Source of the DNA: Caldilineaceae bacterium SB0664_bin_27
Lineage (GTDB): Bacteria > Chloroflexota > Anaerolineae > Caldilineales > Caldilineaceae
Direction of reading: 5' to 3'
Assembly (NCBI GenBank): GCA_009838625.1
Contig: VXRG01000007.1
Location: forward strand, 1 to 46,484
Length of the DNA: 46,484 bases
The notes beneath the pieces were generated by a model. It was given only the letters and a program-made list of their open reading frames with translations, ran no database searches and was not told the DNA's origin. The position numbers were made by a program, and so were the translations under genes. This document shows, in pieces, positions 1 through 7,275 of the stretch; the first letter of the stretch is position 1, and every line of letters starts with the position of its first letter.

Positions 1-50
1 AATCTGAATATCTGAGATATCGATAAAGCAGAATTAAGGGAGAAATCACG

Positions 51-512
51 ATGACTGAACTTGCAGCCGGCTCCCCCGCCCCTACCTTTGAGGCAAAGAC
101 AGACAGCGGCGACACAGTCAATCTTGCCGACTATCGAGGACAGAAAGTCGTACTCTACTTTTACCCCAAGGACGACACGCCAGGTTGCACTACACAGTCT
201 TGTGGATTCCGTGACATACATGCTGAGTTTGAGGAGAAGAACGCGGTAGTCTTCGGCATCAGCCCCGACGGTCAGGAAAGCCACGAAAAGTTCCGGACAA
301 AGTTTGATCTGCCCTTTACGCTGCTGGTGGATGAGGACCACTCAATTTCCGAAGCCTACGGGGTTTGGGTCGAGCGAACGATGTACGGGCGCACCTTCAT
401 GGGAATCAATCGGAGTCACTTTGTGATCGACGAAAAAGGAGACCTGATCGAGGCTTCCTACAGTGTAGCCCCTGACGACAGTCCGAACGGGGCGCTATTG
501 GCAGTGTCGTAG
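51..512 (+). CDS. bcp: Bcp/PrxQ-type thioredoxin-dependent peroxiredoxin
   Basis: 153-residue cytosolic peroxidase that would reduce hydrogen peroxide and alkyl hydroperoxides using thioredoxin. The active-site segment around residues 43-54 reads TPGCTTQSCGFRD. The peroxidatic Cys46 and resolving Cys51 are five residues apart, the signature of the atypical 2-Cys Bcp/PrxQ group, and the Thr of the PxxxTxxC motif is present. Length matches the family (about 150-155). The ATG at 51 has an AAGGGAG ribosome-binding site about 9 bases upstream. The usual C-terminal helix (HAEEVL) is poorly conserved (PNGALLAVS), so the tail is atypical. It stands alone, with the next gene on the opposite strand. 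Confidence 0.93.
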   Translation: MTELAAGSPAPTFEAKTDSGDTVNLADYRGQKVVLYFYPKDDTPGCTTQSCGFRDIHAEFEEKNAVVFGISPDGQESHEKFRTKFDLPFTLLVDEDHSISEAYGVWVERTMYGRTFMGINRSHFVIDEKGDLIEASYSVAPDDSPNGALLAVS

Positions 513-612
513 GGGAAAATGGGGCTCAACATGTAGGCGGACAGCTTCCGTCCCGTTGAAACGCCGCCTTCCATGCGAGTCCTCCCGGGAGGCTGTATCC
601 CGCGGCCGGATG

Positions 613-807
613 CTACGGTATTCCTCCAGCGCCGTAGGCTCTCCACAGGCCGTACGCAAAATAGATGGCGACGACGATCACCAGCAGGGTCAGGATCGTA
701 TTCCACTGACCCCGAATTCGCTTGAACTCTGACCAGACCGTTTTGGGTTTTATCAGGACGATCAGGACGAGCAGAAGGAGTACCAGCAGAATTCGTCGGA
801 AGGTCAC
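613..807 (-). CDS. Small two-helix membrane protein, unknown function
   Basis: 64 residues starting at a GTG. A strongly hydrophobic N-terminal segment (residues 5-20, Leu/Val rich) is followed by a short charged stretch (KPKTVWSEFKRIRGQW) and a second hydrophobic helix at about 37-55. I recognise no family. The amphipathic layout and clean two-helix topology argue for a real small membrane protein, but no convincing ribosome-binding site precedes the GTG. It is divergent from the gene at 836 with only 28 bases between the starts. Confidence 0.4.
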   Translation of the reverse strand: MTFRRILLVLLLLVLIVLIKPKTVWSEFKRIRGQWNTILTLLVIVVAIYFAYGLWRAYGAGGIP

Positions 808-835
808 GGGAGTTCGGTCTCGCTAATTTCCAACA

Positions 836-1510
836 ATGGTTGGTCCGTGGCTATTGGGGCAATTGACATGGAGTCCGACGGGTGCGGGTTTTTGGCTTGC
901 GCTGAGTTTCCTGTTGTCCGGTACAGCAACTCTTGTAACCCGACTGTATGCCCCGAAACTGGAACGGCTTGTCCGGGTTGTGCGCTGGGTCCAGATTCCG
1001 TACTTTGGGTTAATCCTGGGAGGTATTTCCCCCCGACTAATGGGGCTGTCAGTCATTGGATGGGATTCTCGAAACATCATGGGCGTGGTCGTACTCTCGG
1101 GCCTGCTCGTCCTTCTGGTTCTCATTCGCATAGGGCTGCACACTGAGAATAGCCAATCTGGCGCCTTCACTCTGACTGGCCGCTCCTGGAGTCCGTCGCT
1201 CATCGAGAGTTGCGCCCAGGAGTTTCACTGGTGCTTTCTGCGGGGGGCCGTGTGGGACTTCCTGCTCTCTTTCATGTCTACCTCGTTATCCCCCCACTAT
1301 TGGGCGGTATGGATCGGAGCCGCCATTTCACTGCCAGGAATCTACATTCAGCCCATTCCTCTTTCGGACCGGCTTCTGACGACAGTGGTCCTCTTGACAA
1401 CCTCAAGCCTTTTCCTCATTACGCAGAACTTCTGGCTGTGTTGCCTTCTTCATTTGGGAATACGGGTTATCCTTCTGTGGAGCCAACCTTCCAGGCAAGG
1501 GGCAGTGTGA
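836..1510 (+). CDS. Polytopic membrane protein, weakly CPBP-like
   Basis: 224 residues with about six hydrophobic segments, so an integral membrane protein. I do not recognise it with confidence. A stretch at about residues 126-138 (CAQEFHWCFLRG) and a late LLHLGIR motif loosely recall motifs 1 and 4 of the CPBP/CAAX-protease-like family (EExxxR and a late His). The second Glu of motif 1 is missing, so protease activity should not be assumed. The ATG at 836 has no clear Shine-Dalgarno sequence. Other frames are open across part of the region, so coding status rests on the regular hydrophobic pattern. Confidence 0.5.
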   Translation: MVGPWLLGQLTWSPTGAGFWLALSFLLSGTATLVTRLYAPKLERLVRVVRWVQIPYFGLILGGISPRLMGLSVIGWDSRNIMGVVVLSGLLVLLVLIRIGLHTENSQSGAFTLTGRSWSPSLIESCAQEFHWCFLRGAVWDFLLSFMSTSLSPHYWAVWIGAAISLPGIYIQPIPLSDRLLTTVVLLTTSSLFLITQNFWLCCLLHLGIRVILLWSQPSRQGAV

Positions 1511-1547
1511 CCTGTTTCCGCCGGTGAGGCAGGTCAAGATGCAACCG

Positions 1548-1838
1548 CTAGAGGAACAGCCCTACCAAAAGCATTAACACAAAAAGCGCCGCTGAAACTA
1601 TAAGCAGCTGCTTAAGGTCCGAAAAGACCCGACTATACTCTAGGTTCCAGTCAACCTGGCCCTTGGCGGACCGGCCCTGCGCGGCCAGGGAAGGTTGATC
1701 CGGCCCCGCAGGTTCACTCGCAGGCTGAGAGGCCGCCGGGGTCTCTTCATCTCGTTCACGACCGGCGCGCAGTTCACTGAAGCTGCGGGGATTGGCTTTG
1801 CTTGGGCTGTGGCGGCGTCTACGACTGCGTCGTGCCAT
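1548..1838 (-). CDS. Small basic protein with C-terminal membrane anchor
   Basis: 96 residues. The very basic N-terminus (MARRSRRRRHSPSK) is followed by a low-complexity Ala/Pro/Ser/Gln region (about 30-60), a conserved-looking VDWNLEYSRVFSDL segment and a single C-terminal transmembrane helix (about 74-96). The pattern of charged tail plus a D-L-x-x-L-L-I-V-S-A-A anchor is common among short uncharacterised proteins I associate with Chloroflexota, but I know of no function. A perfect TATAAT lies 52 bases upstream on the same strand. A GGGAAAG that could serve as ribosome-binding site precedes the ATG. Confidence 0.65.
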   Translation of the reverse strand: MARRSRRRRHSPSKANPRSFSELRAGRERDEETPAASQPASEPAGPDQPSLAAQGRSAKGQVDWNLEYSRVFSDLKQLLIVSAALFVLMLLVGLFL

Positions 1839-2293
1839 CGGTGTCTTTCCCTTTCGAGCTCGGCTTCGGCAACGCTACTTCCAAGTCGGCATTATACCGT
1901 AGTTTATTTGGCAATTCCCAACTTAAGGAGGAAAGTGGTGCAGTTCAATCTGGAAGGACTCTCTCGGCCCTAGCCAACGACTTAGCCAATGCCGGTGTGC
2001 AATCAGATCCGAGGCAGCAGAAGCGCCGCCTCCACTTTTCCTAACGAACCCCCGGTAGCGGCAGACCAATTGTCTGCCCTCTGCTCCTCAACTATCGGCC
2101 TTCGCGATCAAGCTAGGCATGGTGCCTGAACTGGGTCTCTCCAAAGACCCGCAAGAATACCATCCATCGCCGCTGACTCCCCGACAGTAAGTACCCACCA
2201 GCAGTCTGTACGCCGCCCGAGAAACGGCATGAAACTGACTTCCTTGCAATCCCAAGTGGAGCGTTCGGTCCTCAGCCACTCTTCTTCCCCAGT
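1839..2293. other. Non-coding stretch with one short hairpin
   Basis: No convincing gene on either strand. It holds the -10 box described separately and a perfect 7-bp hairpin at 2060-2078 (GGCAGAC, loop CAATT, GTCTGCC). The hairpin lies 216 bases beyond the end of the minus-strand carotenoid operon. It lacks a T-tract on either strand, so it may be a weak terminator or a processing site. Confidence 0.4.
1891..1896 (-). promoter_or_regulatory. Candidate -10 box (TATAAT)
   Basis: Perfect minus-strand TATAAT about 52 bases before the start of the 96-residue membrane protein. No good -35 hexamer lies at 15-18 bases and there is no extended TG, so this is only a partial promoter match. Confidence 0.35.
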
Positions 2294-3070
2294 TCAACGT
2301 CTATCGGGGCCGCAGTAACAGATCTCCAGCAACTCTTGTCGCGTAGCCAAGGAACCGACGAATCCATCAGGCAGAGCCAGATTGTGAAGGTGATATCCTC
2401 CCGCTCGGCGGGCGCAGGCATCGTCTGAATCGTTCATCTGCTGATCAGCACAGTCTTCCGGATTGAGCTTGCTCGACAGCAACCGTAGACCGACGCCTTC
2501 AGCCTTGGCTATGGCTTCACGGCGTGTCCAGGCCCTGAAGAACCCAAGGCTGGGCTCGAGCTCGGCTCCCCCACGGAAATGATCCGCTTCGCGCGGCGGC
2601 AAGTCGTGGGATTCCCTCCTGCCTACAAACGGGATGCGTCTCACCCATTCGATGTCGATGCCAAGAGGTCCTCCATTTCCGACGCCGAGTACCGCCAGGT
2701 CGACCGAATCGGAAAGGTTGAAATGCAAGTTCGCGGGGAATTGGGAAGCGAGAGCCGGTTTGCCTTGGGGGTTGTACACGAATCTGACTTCCTGCGGAGG
2801 GTGGTCCAGGTATTGTCCTAGAATAAACCGCAGCATCCCGCGTCGGACGATAAATCGACGCGCCTGCAAGTGACAGGCGCTGCGCCTGACTCGCCTCCAT
2901 TCATCAGTGGACAACACTTCCTCAAATCGGGGGAGGGTCTCCCGATCGACATCCAGGCGCCAAGTCCAGACGTGCACTACCGTACCGTCCAGAAGCGGCA
3001 CCTCACAATCTGTCCATAGACACGGCCTTGCTCCGGAGCGTCCTACGGGACTGCTCGGCGCCCTTTCCAC
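2294..3070 (-). CDS. 4'-phosphopantetheinyl transferase (Sfp/HetI type)
   Basis: Transfers 4'-phosphopantetheine from CoA to a serine on carrier proteins (acyl, peptidyl or aryl). About 258 residues. The two family signatures are present: GIDIE at about 137-141 (Mg-binding Asp139 and Glu141) and FFRAWTRREAIAKAEG with Glu185 and Lys189. The usual NLSHS is NLSDS, so the conserved His is Asp121. The start is GTG at 3070, preceded by GGAGG with 6-base spacing; the longer open frame has no good start. This gives a 28-base overlap with the upstream glycosyltransferase, placing it last in the carotenoid operon. No carrier protein or PKS/NRPS gene is visible here, so its partner is unknown. Confidence 0.85.
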   Translation of the reverse strand: MERAPSSPVGRSGARPCLWTDCEVPLLDGTVVHVWTWRLDVDRETLPRFEEVLSTDEWRRVRRSACHLQARRFIVRRGMLRFILGQYLDHPPQEVRFVYNPQGKPALASQFPANLHFNLSDSVDLAVLGVGNGGPLGIDIEWVRRIPFVGRRESHDLPPREADHFRGGAELEPSLGFFRAWTRREAIAKAEGVGLRLLSSKLNPEDCADQQMNDSDDACARRAGGYHLHNLALPDGFVGSLATRQELLEICYCGPDRR

Positions 3071-4173
3071 AGAGGCCCTCCATATCGCCAGTGCCACCAC
3101 AGTGACTGGGCAGCGATAGCGGTCATTAGTAGTACTGAAATTGGCATCAGCAGCGCGTCGCCGACGCGTTGTCCCGTGCGCCAAGCCGTCATAGCTCGCA
3201 CGAAGATGCCGGCGCATATGAGAATAAGCGCCCAGAAAGGATGCCAGGGAACGGGTGCCCCCGTGAAGCCGGCACCGAGCAGTCCCCAAGGGACAAGGAA
3301 TACAACCCAGTGGAACACTGCGGCGGCAATCAGGCCGGCGGCGCCGCCAAACCCGGCGAAGATATTTTTCGCATATCCCTCGCGCACTGTACGCCAGTCT
3401 CGGTACATGCGACAAGTTATGAGCCCGTGCGCCTCAGCCATGCGCAAAGCCAAGCCGGCTCCTTTTGCTCGCCTGGCAAGTCCGATGTCATCCAGAATAT
3501 TGTCTCGCACTGAGGCGTGGCCTCCCAGCCTGAAGTAGGCTGATCGCCGAAAAGCGATGCACTGGCCGTTGGCCGCCGCCAGCAAGGGATGACGCGTGCG
3601 ATGGACGGCGACCGCCGGTAGGTAGGCGTGGATGGCAAAGGCCATCAGAGGTACGCAGAGGCGTTCGGCCCAGGAGACGGTCTTCTGGCTTGGCATGATG
3701 GCAAGCATGTCGGCGCCGGTGCGACTCAATTCACTTAGCAAAGCAGCCGCGGCGCGAGGGTGCCAGTGCACGTCAGCATCAGTGAAGATAAGGATCTCTC
3801 CGCTTGCCTCGTCGGCCAGCTGATGACATGCCCAATTCTTCGCCAGCCAGCCTCCTGGTACGGGCCTGCCTCTGAAAACTCGGAGGCGGGTGTCGTTCCC
3901 GGAGGATTCCAATGCAGCATTTGCAGTGCGGTCTTCAGAACCGTCGTCCAGGATCAGAAACTCCAGGCAAGGATGAGATTGCTGTTACAGGCCCCTTACC
4001 GCTGATCCAATGACCGCGGCTTCATTGCGCGCCGGGACCAACACAGACACGCTGGCGACAATGCCTGAGGAATTGGATTCCCGAAGTCCAGGAAAAGCCA
4101 GTAGATTTGACAGTAGGATCAGTACCATACCACTGAGCGCAGCGGAGGCTAACAGGAGAAGCAGAACTGTCAT
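3043..4173 (-). pseudogene. Carotenoid-type GT2 glycosyltransferase with one in-frame stop
   Basis: Family 2 glycosyltransferase resembling the enzymes that glycosylate hydroxylated carotenoids (CruG/CruC-like by context). The frame from ATG 4173 to 3043 encodes an N-terminal membrane helix, VSVLVPARNEAAVIG, an LDDGSED motif, a FTDADVHWHP segment (DxD-type nucleotide-sugar site), a LDDIGLARRAK motif and three C-terminal membrane helices, as expected for membrane-bound GT2 enzymes. Codon 63 (3987-3985) is TAA, between VRGL and QQSHPCLEFLILDDGS, where homologues normally read straight through (for example Leu-Gln). Frame and homology continue unchanged on both sides, so a single substitution such as TTA to TAA explains it. 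Start ATG overlaps the plsY-like stop as ATGA. A shorter product could start from the ATG at 3912 but would lack the nucleotide-binding first strand. Confidence 0.82.
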
Positions 4174-4757
4174 CGCAGGGCAGGAAGTCGAATCTCAGGT
4201 CTTTGGGCGAGGTCATAGCGGTGTTTCCAGACGAGGATCAGCCCGTTGCCGATCCAAACGGGCAGAATGGACCCGAGCGAACCTTTCGACGCCAGGAATA
4301 CCAGCAGGCAGCAGAAGGCACACATTATTGCCCAGCCATCGATCGAAATCGTATAGTAAGCGAGCAGTAGCAGCGTGCCGAGAACGAAGAGCGTACTCCA
4401 TCCGGTCAAACCAAACCAGATGCCGAAGGTTATGGCAACCGCCTTCCCTCCCTGAAAGCGAAGAAAGATCGAAAAAGCATGTCCTGCTACTGCTGCCAGT
4501 GCCACACCTGCCAGCGTCGCTTCAGGCAGTTCCCCGAGCCTTTGTGCTGCAAGCAAAGGCAGGTAGCCTTTCAGTCCGTCGAGAACGATGACAGTGACAC
4601 CCAGCCCTCTGCTTCCCGCGCGAATTACATTCGTGCCGCCGGGATTGCCGTCACCAAACTGTCGAATCTCCTTTCCAAGGAGCAGACTGCCCAGCCAGAC
4701 GGAAAAGGGCAAGCTGCCGCAGAGATAGGCTGTCAAAATCCAGAGAGTGATGCTCAT
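4170..4757 (-). CDS. PlsY-family acyltransferase (acyl-phosphate dependent)
   Basis: 195-residue, multi-helix membrane protein of the PlsY (YgiH) family. Known members transfer acyl groups from acyl-phosphate to glycerol-3-phosphate. Visible motifs are CGSLPFSVW near the N-terminus, the GDGNPGGTNVIRAGS loop (canonical GSGNxGATNxxR), FQGGKAVAITFG (canonical GGKGVAT) and a C-terminal KHR loop. The Gly-to-Ala change in GGKAVA and GGTN for GATN make it divergent. Start ATG 4757 overlaps the cruF stop (ATGA), and its own stop overlaps the glycosyltransferase start (ATGA), so it is coupled to carotenoid genes. It may be the housekeeping enzyme displaced into this operon, or a specialised enzyme acylating a carotenoid glycoside; the latter is inference. 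Confidence 0.82.
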   Translation of the reverse strand: MSITLWILTAYLCGSLPFSVWLGSLLLGKEIRQFGDGNPGGTNVIRAGSRGLGVTVIVLDGLKGYLPLLAAQRLGELPEATLAGVALAAVAGHAFSIFLRFQGGKAVAITFGIWFGLTGWSTLFVLGTLLLLAYYTISIDGWAIMCAFCCLLVFLASKGSLGSILPVWIGNGLILVWKHRYDLAQRPEIRLPALR

Positions 4758-5620
4758 TCGTTCGAGGCGAGAACTTGCCGCCATGCCAAGGCGACAACGA
4801 GTCCCATTCCCAGGAATCCAGCTGCCGCCGCGCCGGGCAGTTCGAAGTATAGCCCCAACCCTACAGAATTCAGCAACCAGACGGTCGTATACACAAGGAG
4901 AAGGGCCTCTAACGGGAGTGCCTTGGATGGGGCCAGGGAAGAAAGTCCGAAAATGACTACGGTGGCAACAATGGTCCAGCCAATGAAGTTTATGACGGGG
5001 ATGCCGAAGTAGACGCCCGGCGATTCCCAACGCCAGAGATTCCACTTTACCATCTGCGGATCAAGAAAGAGGTCCCAAGCAGCGAAGGCCAGCCCCGAAA
5101 CAAACGATGAAGCTGCCTTGTGTGTCCGCGCGTAGGAGAAGTCGGCGCGACAGAATCCCTGACAAATTAGCCTCCCTACAGCCCATGCCGGGGGTAGCAT
5201 CATCAGCCACGCAACGGGAACCTGGACGGGTACATTGCCGATCTGAGGTTGGAGTGCCTGTGTATAGGCGTATTTACCGAAAGGCAGACCGGTATTGTGA
5301 CCTATGAATTCGGCAGTCCATGCCACAGCGACAATGATGATGCCTATCCTGAGGGTCACCCGTCCTCTCAGTGCAGAAACTAGCAGGTCGAGAACCAGTC
5401 CGGCTTGGACCAGGATTGAGAGTGACAGCGCGATCAGAAGGGTTGGCCGGCCGCCCAGCCGCAGGATGTGGGGAATCAGAATCATCAGGAGCAACCACAA
5501 GCAAAAGAGAATGCGGCTGGACAGTTTCATCTGGCTCCTCAACGCGTTGAGAAGCCGAATGGTTTTCTCGGGAACCGGTCCGGGTGGGTCGCGACCGAAA
5601 AGTCGCCGGGGGTAACTCAT
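4754..5620 (-). CDS. cruF: CruF-type carotenoid 1,2-hydratase (DUF422)
   Basis: 288-residue polytopic membrane protein of the CruF/bisanhydrobacterioruberin hydratase family. The family adds water to the psi-end double bond of carotenes to give a 1'-hydroxy group that can then be glycosylated. Visible family blocks are GHNTGLPFGKYAYT, GNVPVQVPVAWLMM, SFVSGLAFAAWDLFLDPQMV and YFGIPVINFIGW. ATG at 5620 overlaps the TGA of the upstream gene (ATGA); a second possible start is 30 codons in, but the coupled start is preferred. It is followed by plsY-like and GT2 genes, giving hydration, glycosylation and possibly acylation in order. Carotenoid assignment is firm; exact substrate is inferred. Confidence 0.9.
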   Translation of the reverse strand: MSYPRRLFGRDPPGPVPEKTIRLLNALRSQMKLSSRILFCLWLLLMILIPHILRLGGRPTLLIALSLSILVQAGLVLDLLVSALRGRVTLRIGIIIVAVAWTAEFIGHNTGLPFGKYAYTQALQPQIGNVPVQVPVAWLMMLPPAWAVGRLICQGFCRADFSYARTHKAASSFVSGLAFAAWDLFLDPQMVKWNLWRWESPGVYFGIPVINFIGWTIVATVVIFGLSSLAPSKALPLEALLLVYTTVWLLNSVGLGLYFELPGAAAAGFLGMGLVVALAWRQVLASNE

Positions 5621-6399
5621 TTACAAAGTTCACTCTCTCCAAACAGGAAAGCCAGAAGCCGTGTGAGCCACGAACAGGTTGGCGTCGACTGCCCATCTAC
5701 AGCGGAATAAGATCTTGAAGCTTGAGGCTCCTGGTCAGGATCAGCGACTGATGTGTCAGAGTCGTCGGAGTCAGCTGAAGGCAAAAGAACAACCGGTGTC
5801 CAGTAGTCCTTCAACTTGCGAGCAAAGGCCGGGTCTCCTCCTGAAACTTCCCGTTGGCCGACAACCAGAGCGTACCGCCCAACTGCTCCCTTGGGATGCC
5901 AGACGACGACCATGACTTCGCCTTGAGCTGGGAAAGTGATTCGACGACGTTGGCGCTGCCAATAGGCAGTGCGGCTGAAAGGTTCGAAAAAGATCGTTGC
6001 CTCAGCAGCCTCCAACACTATGGATCCTTCTTGGCCGGATAGCAGCGGGAGCGCGTCTGCCGGCAAACCAGGGGTTGAATCTCTTTCCAATCCAGCAGCA
6101 ATCACGCCGACATAGGGCGCAAACTGTTCCTGTCCCTCGATCTGAGGGATGGTGATGCCGACTTCGACGGTCTGTCGGGCTGCAACACTGAACGTGAAGA
6201 AGTCGACGTCTCCGGGCCTATCCAGAGTGGAAAACAGGGCTGTCGAAATCTCAGGATCGCTGACCTTCATCGGAGTGCCTGCCGTAGTGTCCGTGTCCTC
6301 GAAAAAAGGTTGGTGGGCCAGGGCAGCTTCAAATGCCAATACAGCGGTGAAAAGAGCCAACAACAAGACTAAACAGCGAGGCACGGCTGCGGGGTTCAT
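5617..6399 (-). CDS. Secreted protein with PPC-like domain, unknown role
   Basis: 260 residues from ATG 6399. The start overlaps the lycopene cyclase stop as ATGA, which decides it over the upstream in-frame Met. There is a clear Sec signal peptide (VPRCLVLLLALFTAVLAFEAALA, cleavage near AHQ), then DTDTTAGTPMKVSDPEIS and a DRPGDVDFFTFSVAARQ segment like the beta-sandwich pre-peptidase C-terminal (PPC) fold, which often binds Ca or ligands. A low-complexity acidic tail (DSDDSDTSVADPDQEPQ) precedes a C-terminal hydrophobic helix (about 245-256). No catalytic motif is visible. Its position within a four-gene ATGA chain implies co-translation with carotenoid enzymes, yet no carotenoid function is known for such a protein. 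Confidence 0.8.
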   Translation of the reverse strand: MNPAAVPRCLVLLLALFTAVLAFEAALAHQPFFEDTDTTAGTPMKVSDPEISTALFSTLDRPGDVDFFTFSVAARQTVEVGITIPQIEGQEQFAPYVGVIAAGLERDSTPGLPADALPLLSGQEGSIVLEAAEATIFFEPFSRTAYWQRQRRRITFPAQGEVMVVVWHPKGAVGRYALVVGQREVSGGDPAFARKLKDYWTPVVLLPSADSDDSDTSVADPDQEPQASRSYSAVDGQSTPTCSWLTRLLAFLFGESELCK

Positions 6400-7187
6400 T
6401 CCGCCCTCCTCAGCTTGGTCGGGAGCCATCGAGCCCGTCGGTGGCTTTGCTTGGCGCTTACAAGTGTCACGCCAAAAACCACCATCGCTGCTGTTAGGAG
6501 AAAGAATACCAACTCCTCAAGCGGAAGAATTCCGCCAAGTTCGATGCCTAGCGACTGCTGCGGGTCAATCGTCCAAGTGCCGGAGAAGATGGCAAAGGCG
6601 TCCGCCGCGGACAGGAAAAGAGTGCCCGGCAGTAGTGTCCAGAGGACTGGCCGCCGGTAGTACCAGAGAATGTCGGCGCCGAATATCAACTGGATAGAGA
6701 GAGGAACAATCCCCCAAGCCAGCTCCAGCCCCAAGTATGTGTTCCGGGGGTTTCCAGAGCCCAGCAAGAACAGAGCGTACAGCCAGATGGCCATAGCTGA
6801 CCCGGCTGACCCTAGTCTGAGCCAGGGATACGAACGAAAGGAGAACTCGGGCGGCGGCGTCAGGCGCGCTGCCGCCGCAAAAGCCAGGCCCAGGAGAACA
6901 GTCTGGGCTGCAAAGAATAGATACTCTTCGAGAGGCACATAACCGAAGGTAATGCCGAGTATGAGGTCAGGATTGTACCACCAGACCCCGGTAGCGACGA
7001 GATAGTTGTCCCAAGGCGACGTGTAAAGCAGCGCCAGCAGCACGTGTGCCCCGACAACCGGAGTGGCTGGCCATGCCCGCAGCGAAGGTGGAAGCAGCGC
7101 CCCTCGCCCGCGAAGCAGCGCGTTCAGAAGGGTCAGGAGTAGGGCGGGAACGCCGATGAAGAGTGATAGGAACGCTAGGTAGGCCAT
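6396..7187 (-). CDS. Lycopene cyclase, CrtYcd/CarR fused type
   Basis: 263-residue integral membrane protein with two tandem lycopene-cyclase domains. Each carries the family signature: PLEEYLF at 85-91 and PLEELVF at 222-228. This is the fused version of the heterodimeric CrtYc/CrtYd cyclases, making beta-ionone ends on lycopene without cofactor turnover. About seven hydrophobic helices fit. Start chosen at ATG 7187 (MAYLAFL) with AGGAGAGG directly upstream; the longer frame adds a non-membrane, low-quality N-terminus. It follows the regulator gene by 88 bases, with no separate promoter that I can identify. Together with CruF it suggests a gamma-carotene-type product, one ring and one hydroxylated psi end. 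Confidence 0.9.
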   Translation of the reverse strand: MAYLAFLSLFIGVPALLLTLLNALLRGRGALLPPSLRAWPATPVVGAHVLLALLYTSPWDNYLVATGVWWYNPDLILGITFGYVPLEEYLFFAAQTVLLGLAFAAAARLTPPPEFSFRSYPWLRLGSAGSAMAIWLYALFLLGSGNPRNTYLGLELAWGIVPLSIQLIFGADILWYYRRPVLWTLLPGTLFLSAADAFAIFSGTWTIDPQQSLGIELGGILPLEELVFFLLTAAMVVFGVTLVSAKQSHRRARWLPTKLRRAE

Positions 7188-7275
7188 CCTCTCCTGGTGC
7201 CAGACACAGGAATCGGGCCCGGGTCTGCCGTTCCATGGCTGACCAGGACAGGCCAATTCCGAAAAGATGCCCGGG

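Noticed and set aside
2088..2297. Short minus-strand frame beyond the PPTase
   Set aside because: No motif, no ribosome-binding site, unusual composition.
2527..2640. Frameshift within the PPTase between GIDIE and WTRRE
   Set aside because: Spacing between motifs is slightly unusual but both lie in one open frame.
3071..3415. N-terminal extension of the PPTase frame to 3415
   Set aside because: Overlaps the glycosyltransferase, has no PPTase homology, and a GTG with GGAGG lies at 3070.
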